Below, in pieces: positions 29,089-43,254 of a stretch of 64,000 nucleotides of DNA. Position numbers and translations under genes: made by a program. Under the pieces are notes generated by a model. That model was given only the letters and a program-made list of their open reading frames with translations, made no database searches and had not been told where the DNA came from. How positions within the stretch are numbered: position 1 is the stretch's first letter; each line of letters starts with the position of its first letter. The DNA is from Cepaea nemoralis (lineage: Eukaryota > Mollusca > Gastropoda > Stylommatophora > Helicidae): positions 41,057 to 105,056 of the forward strand of contig JACEFZ010012611.1 in the NCBI GenBank assembly GCA_014155875.1. Reading direction: 5' to 3'.

Positions 29089-29397
29089 CATCCAGTAAGT
29101 GACGTGAGTAGACAACTCACTCCAGCCAAATCGCGTTACGGCGTATCTCAGCTGGAATGCCTGGCGATTGTATACTGCGTCAATAAACTGACGAAATACC
29201 CTGCCGGAACACACTTCCTCATAGAAACGGACAATTCTCCTTTGCTGGTATTACAAGAGTGACAGCCCAAGAACAACAGAATACATGGATGGGCTCTATT
29301 ATTACAAGATTACTCATTTTTTTCGATCAGACATATAAAAGGTGTGGACAATATAATCGCTGACCTGTTGACTGACCAGTCACCGAGATCAACTTAG
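29089..29397 (+). pseudogene. RNase H end of pol, LTR element 1
   Basis: 103 codons with one internal TGA: SRQLTPAKSRYGVSQLECLA (with the RNase H Glu), FLIETDNSPLLVL (Asp box), DYSFF...IRHIKGVDNIIADLL, then a stop at 29397. This is the standard Ty3/gypsy RNase H C-terminus. No integrase follows in the next 2 kb, which agrees with a protease-integrase-RT-RNase H order. The N-terminal TDAS box is missing. Confidence 0.82.
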
Positions 29398-30353
<956 letters not shown>

Positions 30354-30857
30354 ATTAGTATGCCCAGTATCCACACTATACTGATGAAGAATCAGATTCG
30401 TTGGGCTGGTCACTTGACTCGCATGCCAGATCACAGGCTCCCTAAACGAATTTTTTTACAGCGAACTGCGTTGTGGTAAACTCCCCCAAGGTGGCCAGAG
30501 GAAACGCTTTAAAGACACTGAAAATTTCACTGAATGCTTTTGGATTTCATCATGACACCTTGGAGGCTGCAGCCAGAGACCGAAATTCGTGGCGTACATC
30601 ATTACACAAAGGTGCAGTCATATGTGAGGCAACCAGGACTGCAAGAACTGTGAAGAAAAGGCAGGACAGAAAAACCACTGCAGGAAATCCTCTTCCAGAG
30701 ACGTCAAGCATTCTTTTCCCACATTGTCAAAGAACATTTCGAGCCAAAATAGGCCTTATCAGCCATCTTAGAACCCACAGCTCCATACCTTCAACCCCAC
30801 TGGATGAAATGAATGGTCATCATCATTCTTGATGGACAAACAACAACAGATTAGTAT
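30354..30857 (+). mobile_element. CFDP2-like LINE 3' fragment, nested in LTR element 1
   Basis: The frames give MPSIHTILMKNQIRWAGH, RMPDHRLPKR, a KRFKDTLKISLNAFG block, AARDRNSWRTSLHKGA and a degraded C2H2-like finger (F-x2-C where the sister copy has C-x2-C, then H-x3-H). This is the C-terminus of the LINE family often mis-annotated as craniofacial development protein 2-like. The tail is ACAACAACA. A possible 8-bp duplication ATTAGTAT lies at 30354-30361 and 30850-30857. Confidence 0.85.
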
Positions 30858-31452
30858 AAAGAAACAAATTTTACTACCACCATATTAACACATAATGTAC
30901 AGACACCATTATGAGAAGAAGGGGAAATTACACTTATACAGGGGACATAAGTGCTGAATAAGAGGAAACAAGAGATATTACAAGAGAACCATAGCCAACA
31001 AACGGAAGTGAGATAGGGGTAAATCATTGTACACATATCTTAAAGAGAGATGCTGAACTAACATTTTACGGGTGCCATGGGTTTTATACCCATGATTAGT
31101 CTCCTTAAAAAGAGACAATTGTTTCGGGACACCATATTGGGTGTATGAGTGCGTTGCAATTTAATGGGAAACCATACATCTAAGTCAATGGTACCTTAGG
31201 CCGTTTAACAGTCTCTAGTAGTAAAATGTGTGAGAGTATTAGACTCTTTGCAACATACCAAGAGTGTTAAGCTGACTATACACCAGTAGGTGTGTGTTTC
31301 AACGGTATATTAGACCCTTACAAATTAAAGTTGTACCTAACCTAACAGTTATGACTGACGAACTCCCACAACCCACTGACAAATTAGTTCAGACTAATTA
31401 GATATACAGAACACATTGTGTCACTCATTCTGATAAGAAATTAAGTGATATA

Positions 31453-31476
31453 AAGGGGGAGGAGAGACAGAGAGAA
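31453..31476 (+). promoter_or_regulatory. Polypurine tract of LTR element 1
   Basis: An almost all-purine run (AAAGGGGGAGGAGAGA then CAGAGAGAA) directly abuts the TGTCAG start of the 3' LTR. This is the expected position for priming plus-strand synthesis. Confidence 0.8.
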
Positions 31477-32195
31477 TGTCAGCGTGTTGGGGAGTGCGAA
31501 TGAGGACATATACAGGACAATAGTGATGTCAGAGACAGGACAATAGAGATGTCATAGACAGGACAACAAAGATATCATAGACAGGACATAGACGAGGACA
31601 ACAAGACCCAGCTATAAACAAGACACAAGGTTATAAACAGGACTCAGGGGCATAGACGGGACTACGTCCTTGACCGACAGTACAACCCTGCACTGAAGAA
31701 CCTGAGACAAACCAGACCGGACAGCTAGTACAGTAAGACAACTAACGCAGCAAGACTATCACAGGGAACACGCGGTCAAGCGCCACGTGACTATCAGACC
31801 GAGATCCTGAAGAGGCAGACGGAGACTGGACGCGATAGAGGAAAGACGCGTGCGATTGGGCGGGAGAGTGTATTGAATGCCGGATGTGAAAGCTAGCCTT
31901 TGCTGAGCGAAGATAGCCGCGAGTATTCAGTGCGAGGAATGAGAATGAATTGTGTTATGAGCGCACAGGATGACTGCGATGGCTGAGTGTGATTTGCCAT
32001 TATTGTAGATAGAAGATTGTGATATTATTTGTGTATATATAATTTGATACTATGTATTCACGATATTATCGTTTGCCTGAATAAATAAGACGATCCTACA
32101 TGCGACGGGTTATTATCTTACTGAGTGCATGTAGAAGACTCACTGTCAGAATTAAACGACGAGCTAAAGTTACCTGTATTTATGAGACGTTGACA
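31477..32195 (+). repeat. 3' LTR of LTR element 1
   Basis: Intact 719-bp LTR, TGTCAGCG...GTTGACA, with an AATAAA signal in GCCTGAATAAATAAG. It shows the empty sites for both the LINE and the SINE that interrupt the 5' LTR. Confidence 0.88.
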
Positions 32196-32200
32196 CATGT

Positions 32201-32959
32201 CCTAAGGTACCTCCAACAGCATAGCTCTCAGCATGAACAACACTACCAGTGACCCTCAATCTGTTCCACAGGCACTCGTTTAATAGTAGTATTTTAGCTA
32301 CCTACTGCTGTTATTGCTACAATGATTATGTTGAGATAATGGGTTTACTGATGGGTTGGTCATGAAATTTGAGTGATCATTGTAATATGTACAATACCAC
32401 CTTTCATGCATTATTGCCTGTTGTTGTATTAACTTTAATACCAAACACTTAGGTGATTCTTTGTTTACACCTTGTCCAGCGACAACTATGTTTGCTCTAC
32501 ACTAAAAGTACACCTTGTTATGTAACAACTTTATCTGTATGTATACCCAGTATACCTTGTTATGTGCTAACTTTGTTTGTTTTGTGCAAATATTGGATGC
32601 CCAGTAATGTCTGTGTACGTCCTGTCAATCCCTAGATGTCTTGACATTCATGATCTACTGAGAGACTGTGGGAATTTCATGTGAGGGATGAGGTCTACAT
32701 GCCTACCCAACTTTATCTAGAGTGCATTGGCTACTTCCTTCCCCGGGGTCGGTAGTAAAGTGCATTGATCCCCACGCCTTCCACAGGGACCTACACTTAT
32801 TATCATTATTATCATTTTTTTTCGTGAAGAGAACATACTTTACAGTAGGAAACTTCCCGTGTGGCTCATCGAGCCACTTAAGGGCTTCCTAACGAAGGCA
32901 TTTGAGGATGATAGCCACTACAAATCGGGATCCCATTAGAAATAGCCTCGTCTAAAATA
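32201..32959. other. No gene recognised
   Basis: Flanking DNA of LTR element 1. No recognisable ORF, RNA or repeat, apart from a short ATT repeat near 32800. Confidence 0.4.
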
Positions 32960-33120
32960 TTCATAATTCATATTACTAACCGTTTATCTATTGTGCATGT
33001 TACATTCACATACAAAACATATTGTCAAATGAATACTTTGAAAATATACAGTTATAGACATCGACAGTTGGACACACGGGCGGGCACATGTAAAGTCGTA
33101 CAGGTGGATGCACTCACAGG
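32960..33120. repeat. Duplicated segment matching the 3' flank of gene A
   Basis: TACATTCACATACAAAACAT, TTGTCAAATGAAT and ACATCGACAGTTGGAC match 6435-6580 beyond gene A in the same orientation. The match stops at about 33120 and the rest of the gene A flank continues at 41690-41770. I infer that this was the 3' flank of gene B, later split by the 33.1-41.7 kb insertion. Confidence 0.7.
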
Positions 33121-34944
<1,824 letters not shown>

Positions 34945-35369
34945 TATAACAGAGTAGCCTGGTATAGGGGTTGTATATCATTGAGGGGCTAGCTGGTGTG
35001 CAACGTAAGGGTTTATTGGTGAGCAGTGCACGGGTGAGCACCGTGGTTGGAGGTAGCTATGGGTGTGTCGGGGGATGATGACAAGTTAGTTACACGGGAG
35101 AAGCGGTTGGACCACCAGCTGGATAGGTCGTAGGAGTTGGATTTCATCTAGAATGCGTTAAATCGAGCAGAGCAGGATTAAGTTTTTAGACCTTTGGATG
35201 TCAACAACCTTGTATGCTGCCTTGCCTTTTTGTATGAATATCAACCAATAAATAACGAAACGTGGATGTCGCCGACCTTTGTTCTTATTTCAATAGAGCG
35301 TCGACATTGAGATATGCACCCCTGTACGACATGGTTGACTTTAACCCCCCCCCCCCCTACTCTGCTATA
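34945..35369 (+). repeat. 5' LTR of LTR element 3
   Basis: It starts TATAACAGAGTAG and ends CTACTCTGCTATA, which are near-perfect inverted termini rather than the usual TG...CA. A C-run (35347-35358) near its end explains most of the length difference from the 3' LTR. AATAAATAACG near 35250 is a possible polyadenylation signal. Confidence 0.75.
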
Positions 35370-35383
35370 GGGGGTAGCTAAAT

Positions 35384-35390
35384 TGGCGCC
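35384..35390 (+). promoter_or_regulatory. Possible primer binding site (TGGCGCC)
   Basis: TGGCGCC, complementary to a tRNA 3' end carrying CCA as in tRNA-Lys-type primers, lies just inside the 5' LTR of element 3. Only seven bases are matched with confidence. Confidence 0.45.
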
Positions 35391-35479
35391 AGTGACCAGC
35401 GATCCTGACCTGTGTTGCGAGCAGCTCTGCGAATTGCTGCACGTTTTATGCTTTTTTCGACGCCTGCGGCACATTCTAT

Positions 35480-35800
35480 GTTTTCCACGATTCCCGACCA
35501 GGGGTGGCAGTTCCATTTATCACAAATATTAGAAGAGCCCGACCAAGGGTGGCAGTTTTATTCATTCGTGTCAAATTATTAGAAGAGCCCGACCAGGGGT
35601 GGCAGTTCCATTCATTCGTGTCAAATTGCTAGAAAAGCCCGACCAGGGTGGCAACCTTCGCTTGTTGCAAATTGTTAGAAGAGCCCGACCAAGGATGGCA
35701 GTTACATTTTGCATTAACCTGTTAGAAATGCCCGACGAGGGGTGGCAGCCTTCGTTTGTCGCAACCCGTCAGAAAAGTCAGAATCGCCGCTGTCGACAAG
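35480..35800 (+). repeat. Leader tandem repeats of LTR element 3
   Basis: Six copies, about 50-60 bp apart, of a unit centred on GCCCGACCAGGGGTGGCAG followed by a CATT...TTAGAAGA linker. Copies diverge progressively. They lie between the primer site and the ORF. Confidence 0.85.
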
Positions 35801-35918
35801 TAATAACTTGCTGAACTAGAAACATTCCAGGGAGCAGCAACAACAGTGACTACTGGGTTAGTAGTATAATTTAGAACCTTGATTTAGTACCTAATTAATT
35901 GTTTTGAAGTTTTAGTGA

Positions 35919-36990
35919 TTGGTATTGAAGGGGATATACCGAGATCTGAGGCAAGTGACAGACTGGTTGAAAGAGTTAAAGGTGGCAGTCAGTGAGGTGG
36001 CATGTTTCGCGAATGGGTTGCAAAGAAGAACCTATAAATTTAATGCCAGATATAATGGTGCAAGAAAGAATAATCGAGGACAGCAGCCAGTAGTTAATGA
36101 AGACAGGAGGCGTTATAATTCTAGGTATGCAAGTAGTTACGTTGAACCAGAATCAGATGTAACTAATGTAAGGGGCGGTGAAAGCAAGCGTGAAATGGCT
36201 GGGTTGTATAATTATCATAGATATAGAAATGTGCCCGAGAGAAACCTTCCCAAGAAACAATGGTTATAGTGCGACGGCTAGAAAGCTGCGTGATGATTGG
36301 TTTGAGCAAAGACAGAGACGATATTTAAATTCAGGGTTGAGAGACAGAGTTGACCACATAAATAAGATCCCAAGTGCTCCTAAGGTGGTTGCAAATGTGA
36401 GGGTTGGACGGGAAAAGAAGATGTTATCGATAAAGAAAATAGACAGGGGGACACAGACTCAGACAGGTAATAAGATAGAGAATAGTACTCAGACTCAAAT
36501 AGATACCGTAGAGAAGAAAACTCAAGTACAACCAACAAAGAAAATAGCAAAGGGAAGTCAAACCAAGATAGTAGAAAGTATAGAACCACCTCAGGTGAAA
36601 TTAGAAAAAGGCGAGCCAGTTAAAATTGAGAAGAAGATCCATGCGGAGAATAGACAGGTACAGGCGAGAGGCACCAGAAAGAAAATTAGAAAAAATGCTA
36701 AGGCCAGGTCTGAAGCAAGTTTACTGGTAAATGTAGGTACGACTGATGTATCAGATTTCTCAGATTGGGACATTGAATATATCCCTGACCGGGGCATGAC
36801 AGGTAATGGTAGAAATAAGATAAATATCAGGTGTGCTAGTTCCGACTATAGAGATGTTACTTCCTTGTCTGCGGTAATATATTTTAAACAGGTTGATGGA
36901 ACTATAATTAGTGAATCTTCGGAGGACGAAATAGAGAGATATAAGACATATAGTGAATATAGTGAACAGACTGACGTGGTAAAGACATGA
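35919..36990 (+). pseudogene. Basic protein of LTR element 3, frameshifted (gag-like?)
   Basis: Two overlapping frames join at about 36245-36265. The first (35919-36269) is basic and Arg/Asn/Tyr-rich (RRRYNSRYASSY). The second (from the overlap to 36990) has WFEQRQRRYLNSGLRDR, then a Lys-rich middle with repeated DRGTQTQ, NSTQTQ, KTQVQ and KGSQTK motifs, and an acidic C-terminus. The TQT repeats resemble the linear motif bound by dynein light chain LC8. I recognise no gag, protease or zinc knuckle domain, so a particle protein is a guess from position only. A one-base frame break separates the halves. Confidence 0.5.
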
Positions 36991-39900
36991 ACAGCAAATA
37001 CAAGTAAAAGAAAGAAAACAGTTAAGAATAAAAGTACCAGGGAGGTATCAGGAATTAACCCGACTTGTACAGAAGATGACGCGAGGAAGATCACATAATA
37101 TATGATGTTAAGGCCTGAATGCTTTACTGATAGTTACAGATATTAAAAGAGAGGTAGATGAAGAGAAACACTCTTATTAGGAGACAATTAGCTAAGAATA
37201 GAGCTTAAAAGCTGAATGAAAATGAGCTGTTTAGTGATAGAACTCGTCGAGAGGTTCTGAGACGTTGGCAAAACGGTTTGTGTGTGTAGCGGGTGTAGAT
37301 GTAAAATGCTTGCCAAAATAATATAGTGTGAATTTGACACTCTGATCTTTTGTATTTAGAGCTGGGTGGCCTCGAATAACCATTCTTGATTATGTTCCAG
37401 AATTATACATGTTTAGTTAGTGTGAATTCTGAGTGTCAAAGGTGTATTATTGACAATTGAGGATTGACGAGGAGGGTGCACGGTTAGAAAGAGCAGGAGG
37501 TATACGTGATTATTGAAGTATTTGGTTTTGAATTGAGTTTGGAGTAATTCGAGTTTGATGCGAGTTACTGTCTAAAATAGACAAACCGAGTAAGTGGTAT
37601 ATGATGTTTGGGGGCTGGTATAGCTCAATGGTGTTAATTTGTGCGGTGAAGAGTGAAAAGCGGTGGAGAATCACAGCAAGTGATGTATAGTTTTAGGGTT
37701 GGTGTGACACTGTCTTGTGTTTTGTAAATTGTGTACTTGAGTATAGAAGAGTGAGCGTAGGGATACGTGAATCAGTCATGGAGTTATGATATATTGGGAA
37801 GTGCGGCTGTTATAGCTTGACAATAGTGTGATAAAAGAGACAAGAGGGAAGATGTAGAAAGAATGTTCGCTTGTTTTGCTGAGAAAACAAAGTGTTTAGT
37901 GTCGGAGTGATCTGCGTGGTTAGAATTAGAAGAGCAGAGAGTGTCCTTGCGTGCATAGGGTGCATAATGTAGACAACCTTGTGTTTGGTTGTGGTGATTG
38001 GAGAGTGGATGATTTGGAATTTGAGACGTCCTTTGGAATGGCCGGATGGAGTAGGGTGCTCACAGTAAGTGATGTATGGTGGAGTGAATGTAAGGTTATT
38101 ATGAATGTTGTTACTAGAGTCAATACGTGCCTGAGCCGGGTTGACTCAGAGTTTTGTTGTCGTGGGTGGTTGATAAATTAGATAGTAGTGGTTAGCGTGT
38201 AAAAAGGATAGGCAGTAAGATATATATAGTGTGCTAGATTGTTTTATACGTTTCTAACTATTGTTCAGAATTTGGTCCAGGAGATGTGAGTGGTATGAGT
38301 AGTGCCAGTAGTGTATGATTGAAGGAGGGTTATGAGGAGAAGACATATGAATGACCCAATGTGTTGGTTGAGAGATGAGAAGTTGATGGAGATTGGTGAG
38401 GAATTGAGTAGTCGGTGTAACCAAACAGCTGAGCATGAGTGCGTTATGAGAAGATTTTTAATGGTGATGGTTGAATATGTGAGTGTTTCTTTGTTGGTGA
38501 TGGTGATGTAATAATTGTGGGGTGATTGCGTCAGGTGGATGGAAGAGTCGAATTGCGAGAATGATTGGTTGAGATGGACGCATGGTAGTTGTTAGTACAT
38601 GTCCAGAGAAAACTAGATAGACAGAAGATAAAGAAGAGAAAATAAATAGGCTGGGTTGCGATTGCTTAGTAGGTGGAAGTGGTTGTTGAACTTCCGGATT
38701 ATATGAGATAAGAATGGTCATTTTTGTTAGTGACTTTTGTTGGGGGTATATATTATTGTGCATTATTGTGGAACACACTATCCGTAAAAGCGACAGAATT
38801 GGGGAGGGGGGGGGGGGAGGGTGTGTCTTTAATTATTGACTTGGTTATTAATGATTTATGTTTGGAAGGTGTTAACAATGCAGTGTTGTTGGTTTTTTTT
38901 TTTTTGGGGGGGGGGGGGGGGGAGGGGTACTGGTAGGATACACACTGTCCGTAAAAGCGACAGCAATAGTATTAGCTATTAATCAATTGGTTGCGAAAAT
39001 GTTTTTAACTTTTGTTACATTAGCTTTTGGGTTTTGGTGTTTTCTGTTATAATTATCAATTCTGATGAGTTTATTAACGAAATTATATTTAAATAATATA
39101 GGTTGAGTGGCGTTGGAGCCATGATGTTGGAGGTTTTAGGAGGTGATGCCCATAATAAATGGACATTGATAGTATTTTTGGGTTGCTGTAGATGACAGCA
39201 TAACCTGGGGTGGCCATAGATTGAGTTGTGGATTGTGGATATCAGCATAGCTTGGGGTCGCCATACATTGAGTAACGGTTATGAATGAGGTTAGAGGTTT
39301 TAGGAGGTGATGCCCATAATAAATGGACATTGATAATATCTTTGGGTTGCTGTGGATAACAGCATAACCTGAAGTTGATAGTTTCTTCGGGTTACTACAA
39401 ATATGAACTGACTATGGAGTAAAAGGAGCTCAATTATGGGAGTTGTGCTTGTTTGTTTGTTTTTAAAGACTTTATTACATTAAGTATCAATGGGACAATG
39501 AAGGGTATATGTGAGCATTTTTGATTTTTTGATGTGAGGAATGGTTCTTCTTTCTTTTTATAGATCTTTGGTGGCCACATATTCCCTGTCTTTCTATCGT
39601 ATGTTTGAGTGAGTAGCTTCAAGAAGGTTGAATTTTGAAACATATTAATGGTGATGTAAGTGTAATAAATTTAATAATAGTGGTGTATACATGTTGATGA
39701 TGATAGTAGGGTGTAAGAATTTAATATCGTGTGGTCTTAGGCGGTTTCTGTGACCATGGGGAAATGATGACGAAGAAGAGGCATTAATGGTCCATAAGTA
39801 GTTGAGTGTTGAGAAGTGTTGTGGGTGATAGCGGATAGTTATAAATGCCATGGATAATTGAGTAATCCTGGGGGTAGTAGCCTCCCCTTAATTAATGAAG

Positions 39901-40132
39901 AAAGTAATAAGAGTCAGGAAGACTCATATGACTAGTTTGAGTATGAGAAATTGTAGTGACTAAAAAAAGTCCCATGATATATGCTTGTATAGAATATGTT
40001 AGTTAGATTCTTTCGTGTGTGTTTTTAGAATTTAGAGGTTATGTTAGGGGTTGTGTATGTTAAAGTTATGAAAAATAGGTTTTGTTCCAAGACTTTTCTG
40101 GGAAAAGTCTTAGTCATAGAAAGGTAGGAATA
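36991..40132. other. Non-coding interior of LTR element 3
   Basis: No ORF with a recognisable domain. Internal repeats: ACACACT(A/G)TCCGTAAAAGCGACAG at about 38772 and 38940, each near G-runs (38803-38820 and 38907-38922), and a block of about 85 bp with GGTGATGCCCATAATAAATG at about 39122-39210 and 39292-39370. Confidence 0.65.
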
Positions 40133-40550
40133 TATAACAGAGTAGCATGTTATAGGGGTTGTATGGCATTGAGGGGCTAGCTGGTGCGAAACGTAAGGGT
40201 TTATTGGTGAGCAGTGCACGGGTGAGCACCGTGGTTGGAGGTAGCTATGGGGGTGTCGGGGGATGATGACAAGTTAGTTACACGGGAGAAGCGGTTGGAC
40301 CACCAGCTGGATAGGTCGTAGGAGTTGGATTTCATCTAGAATGCGTTAATTTGAGCAGAGCAGGATTAAGCTTTTAGACCTTTGGATGTCAACAACCTTG
40401 TATGCTACCTTGCCTTTTTGTATGAATATCAACCAATAAATAACGAAACTTGGATGTCGCCGACCTTTGTTCTTATTTCAATAGAGCGTGGACTTTGAGA
40501 GATGCACCCCTGTACGACATGGTTGACTTTAGCCCCCCTACTCTGCTATA
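40133..40550 (+). repeat. 3' LTR of LTR element 3
   Basis: 418 bp, matching 34945-35369 with about 20 differences and a shorter C-run. It is followed directly by the (AT)n tract. Confidence 0.75.
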
Positions 40551-40551
40551 A

Positions 40552-40629
<78 letters not shown>

Positions 40630-41655
40630 TAGCTGACCCAGCCCGGCTTCGCCCAGGCCCTGGAGGGGATCTATCTACCTATCAGACTGTCTGTCTGCTT
40701 GTTTGTCTGTCTGTCTAGCTGACCCAGCCCGGCTTCACCCAGTCCCTGGTGGGGAGCATCTCATTTAATTCATATAAGTAGTCATATAAACTCTCCCGTT
40801 CCCGACTATCTGTTTGTCTGTCTATCTGTCTGTCTGTCTGTCCCGGCCCGGCTTCACCCAGTCCCTGGTGGGGAGCATCTCATTTAATTCATATACGTAG
40901 TCATATCAGCTCTCCCGTTCCCGACTGTCTGTCTGTCTATCTGTCTGTCTGTCTGTCTGACCCGGCCCGGCTTCACCCAGTCCCTGGTGGGGAGCATGTC
41001 ATTTAATTCATATAAGTAGTCAAATAAGCCTCCGTTCCCGACTATCTGTCTGTCTGTCTATCTATCTGATCCCGCGTGGTTTCGCCCAGCTCCTGGCGCA
41101 CAGTAACTTAAAAGAATGTCCTTCCACACACCATTCATTATTTTTAATGAAAACTGTTTTTAAATCACCGACATGATAGTTGATAAGTTCTTTAAGCAGA
41201 AAAAGATGGGTTACAATGTTATGCATTATGCATTACTTTTATGCAAACTTTGAAAATGCCTTAAAGATTATATCATTATTTATTATAACTCATATGCCTG
41301 AAAATAACTATAGACAAAGAGTTTAACAATAGTTCAAGTAAGTCCAACAATATGACTATAAAGTATATAGAAATGTTATTAAAAGTTATGCCCCTTGAAA
41401 TAACTTTTCTAGAGTGAAATCCCCCTGCTATATAGAAATTATATAATGAAAAATGAAAAAGTCAATGTTATTAAATAAGTAGAAGATTTTACACTAAGAA
41501 ACTATTATAGTCGGTTGCACAGGAATGAAAGGAAGACGTGTAGAAAATTTCATCTCAATCGGATGTACCGTTATCGAACGCATACAATACAAAGCTACCC
41601 ACAAACACACAAAACCACATACACTCTTTTATATATATATATATATATATATATC

Positions 41656-41689
<34 letters not shown>
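40551..41689 (-). mobile_element. Interspersed repeat R1, right copy (inverted)
   Basis: An (AT)n tract, then CTAGCTGACCCAGCCCGGCTTCGCCC, the reverse complement of the inner end of the left R1 copy. Four imperfect units of about 120 bp follow (CGGCTTCACCCAGTCCCTGG, CATTTAATTCATATAAGTAG, TCTCCCGTTCCCGACT, each with GTCT runs). The AT-rich body and the outer end (GTTATCGAACGCATAC) mirror 33121-33500. A further (AT)n at 41634-41680 ends it. Confidence 0.65.
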
Positions 41690-41691
<2 letters not shown>

Positions 41692-41769
41692 TAAATAGTG
41701 ATAGTGGATGTACAATGTGCACATCTTATAAGAATGTTAATGGTAATGGAACTCGTAAATGGAAACTGG

Positions 41770-42214
41770 AAGCAGAAGAAGAAGAAGAAGAAGAAGAAGA
41801 AGAAGAAGAAGAAGAAGAAGAAGAAGAAGAAGAAGAAGAAGAAGAAGAAGAAGAAGAAGAAGAAGAAGAAGAAGAAGAAGAAGAAGAAGAAGAAGAAGAA
41901 GAAGAAGAAGAAGAAGACGGAGGAGAAGACGAAGGAGAAGGCGGAAGAGGAGACGGAGGAGGAGGAGACAGAGGAGGAGGAGACGGAGGAGGAGAGGGGG
42001 TGAAGAAGATTAAGAGGAAGAGGAAGAGGATGACGACCAAGAAGAAGAAGAAGAAGAAGAAGAAGAAGAAGAAGAAGAAGAAGAAGAAGAAGAAGAAGAA
42101 GAAGAAGAACAAGAAGAAGAAGAAGAAGAAGAAGAAGAAGAAGAAGAAGAAGAAGAAGAAGAAGAAGAAGAAGAAGAAGAAGAAGAAGAAGAAGAAGAAG
42201 AAGAAGAAGAAGAA
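41770..42214. repeat. (GAA)n microsatellite with GGA-rich centre
   Basis: Two GAA tracts (41775-41916 and 42041-42214) separated by a GGA/GACGGA-rich stretch. It lies 3' of gene B, at the place equivalent to the 6674-6826 repeat of gene A. Confidence 0.96.
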
Positions 42215-42248
42215 CCATATTCACTATAGTGGTGGATAATCTCCATCA

Positions 42249-42369
42249 TTATGTGCCATGTCAATAAACGTGCACGGCCATGGACCCCTATCTTGCACGG
42301 CCATGGACCCCTATCTTGCACGGCCTTGGACCCATATCTTGCACGGCCATGGACCCCTATCTTGCACGG
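42249..42369. repeat. 23-bp tandem repeat grown from a LINE 3' end
   Basis: About 4.3 copies of CTTGCACGGCCATGGACCCCTAT. The sequence just before it (ATGTGCCATGTCAATAAACGTGCACGG) matches the antisense 3' end of the LINE at 4197 (ATGTGCCATGCCGAAAAGCG), so the unit probably arose from that LINE end. Confidence 0.85.
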
Positions 42370-42459
42370 TCACCATAACAAGATTACATAATGATTGTTA
42401 CACACAGTTTAGATATCCGTTGAGTCACAATTGCTGATTTTGATTTTGGCTCTCGTTTG

Positions 42460-43159
42460 TTAAAAACTATAAACTTTTTTCAAGACAATGTTCTCTCTAT
42501 CTGGGTGATTCAGGCTCTTTAATATCTTGAAACAATTACATGGTTCCTGATGTGAATATTTCCATGAATGCACACAGACAATGCAGACGAGCACAATACA
42601 TCCAAATATTACGGCAAAAATATATAAACCTATTACACCCATTTTCTTTTCGTTGCTGTCGTTGTTCCAATTACTGTTGCTGCTGTGTGCCATTGTTTTA
42701 CTTCCACCGTTGCTAGATTGTGACTTTGGACGGCTGTATGATGACCCAGAACTGCTATAAGATGACCCAGAACGGAAAGATGAGCGGTAATCTCGCCTTG
42801 CACGATGAAGCTTGGAGGTTATAATGTCGAGAGACATCCTAGGGCATTCTTGAAGGAGGTTGCTGTCGTAAAACACATGCCTCACTTTGAATATATACAC
42901 ACATGGGCATAATTCCCAATCACATTTCCATAATGGCCTTAATCCGAGTTCGTGAGGGTCATCGGTATTAGATTTATTTCGACATTTGAGTGTCCCAAGT
43001 CTGGTTCTTGTGCAATACCAGGTGCTGGCGCTCTTTTCTCGCCGTTGCTTTTGTCCGCGTCTGACTGTGACATGTACAACATTGCTCAGGTGTGTCGTAG
43101 TACGGGTCTCAATGTAGTTAACTGTACAGGCTACTGACGATAACAGGCAGTTGTAGAAC
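42460..43159 (-). CDS. Gene B exon 2: Cys-rich ectodomain, short stalk, transmembrane helix
   Basis: I do not recognise the family. The acceptor TGTATGATTGCAG|G precedes 43159, and the G completes an AGG codon with exon 1 at 46299. Exons 1 and 2 together are 867 nt, exactly 289 codons with the stop, giving 288 residues. The eight cysteines lie at about residues 60, 67, 105, 115, 135, 140, 142 and 161. A Ser/Tyr/Arg-rich stalk (165-225) holds one or two copies of the SYSRPKSQSS unit. The helix spans about 230-252 (IFGCIVLVCIVC core) and the cytoplasmic tail about 36 residues. Compared with gene A, about 24 of 310 bases and 14 of about 103 residues differ over the Cys-rich part, with no gaps. 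I infer a type I surface glycoprotein. Confidence 0.72.
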
Positions 43160-43254
43160 CTGCAATCATACAATATAGTGTGTACAGAAATTAAATAATT
43201 ACGTGTCATGGGATGATTAATCGTCTAAAGTGACTGCCCGCATCTGTCATGTAG

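Larger units (their letters stand above)
34945..40550 (+). mobile_element. LTR element 3, non-autonomous
   Basis: LTR-like direct repeats (34945-35369 and 40133-40550) about 95% alike bound a 4.8-kb interior. A TGGCGCC primer-site-like motif lies 15 bp inside, and a purine-rich AGAAAGGTAGGAA precedes the right repeat. The interior carries one broken ORF (35919-36990) and no protease, RT, RNase H or integrase, so it would depend on enzymes from elsewhere. It sits in an (AT)n stretch between two inverted R1 copies. Confidence 0.75.

Noticed and set aside
30473..30832. Host gene for craniofacial development protein 2
   Set aside because: This label is a common mis-annotation of a LINE C-terminus; both copies here are broken, 5'-truncated and have LINE tails.
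36591..36797. Minus-strand hydrophobic ORFs over 36380-37094
   Set aside because: Antisense of the Lys/Glu-rich ORF of LTR element 3.
41698..42239. Poly-Lys, poly-Glu and poly-Ser ORFs
   Set aside because: Translation of the GAA/GGA microsatellite. The same holds for 28-371, 6455-6944 and 17688-18029.
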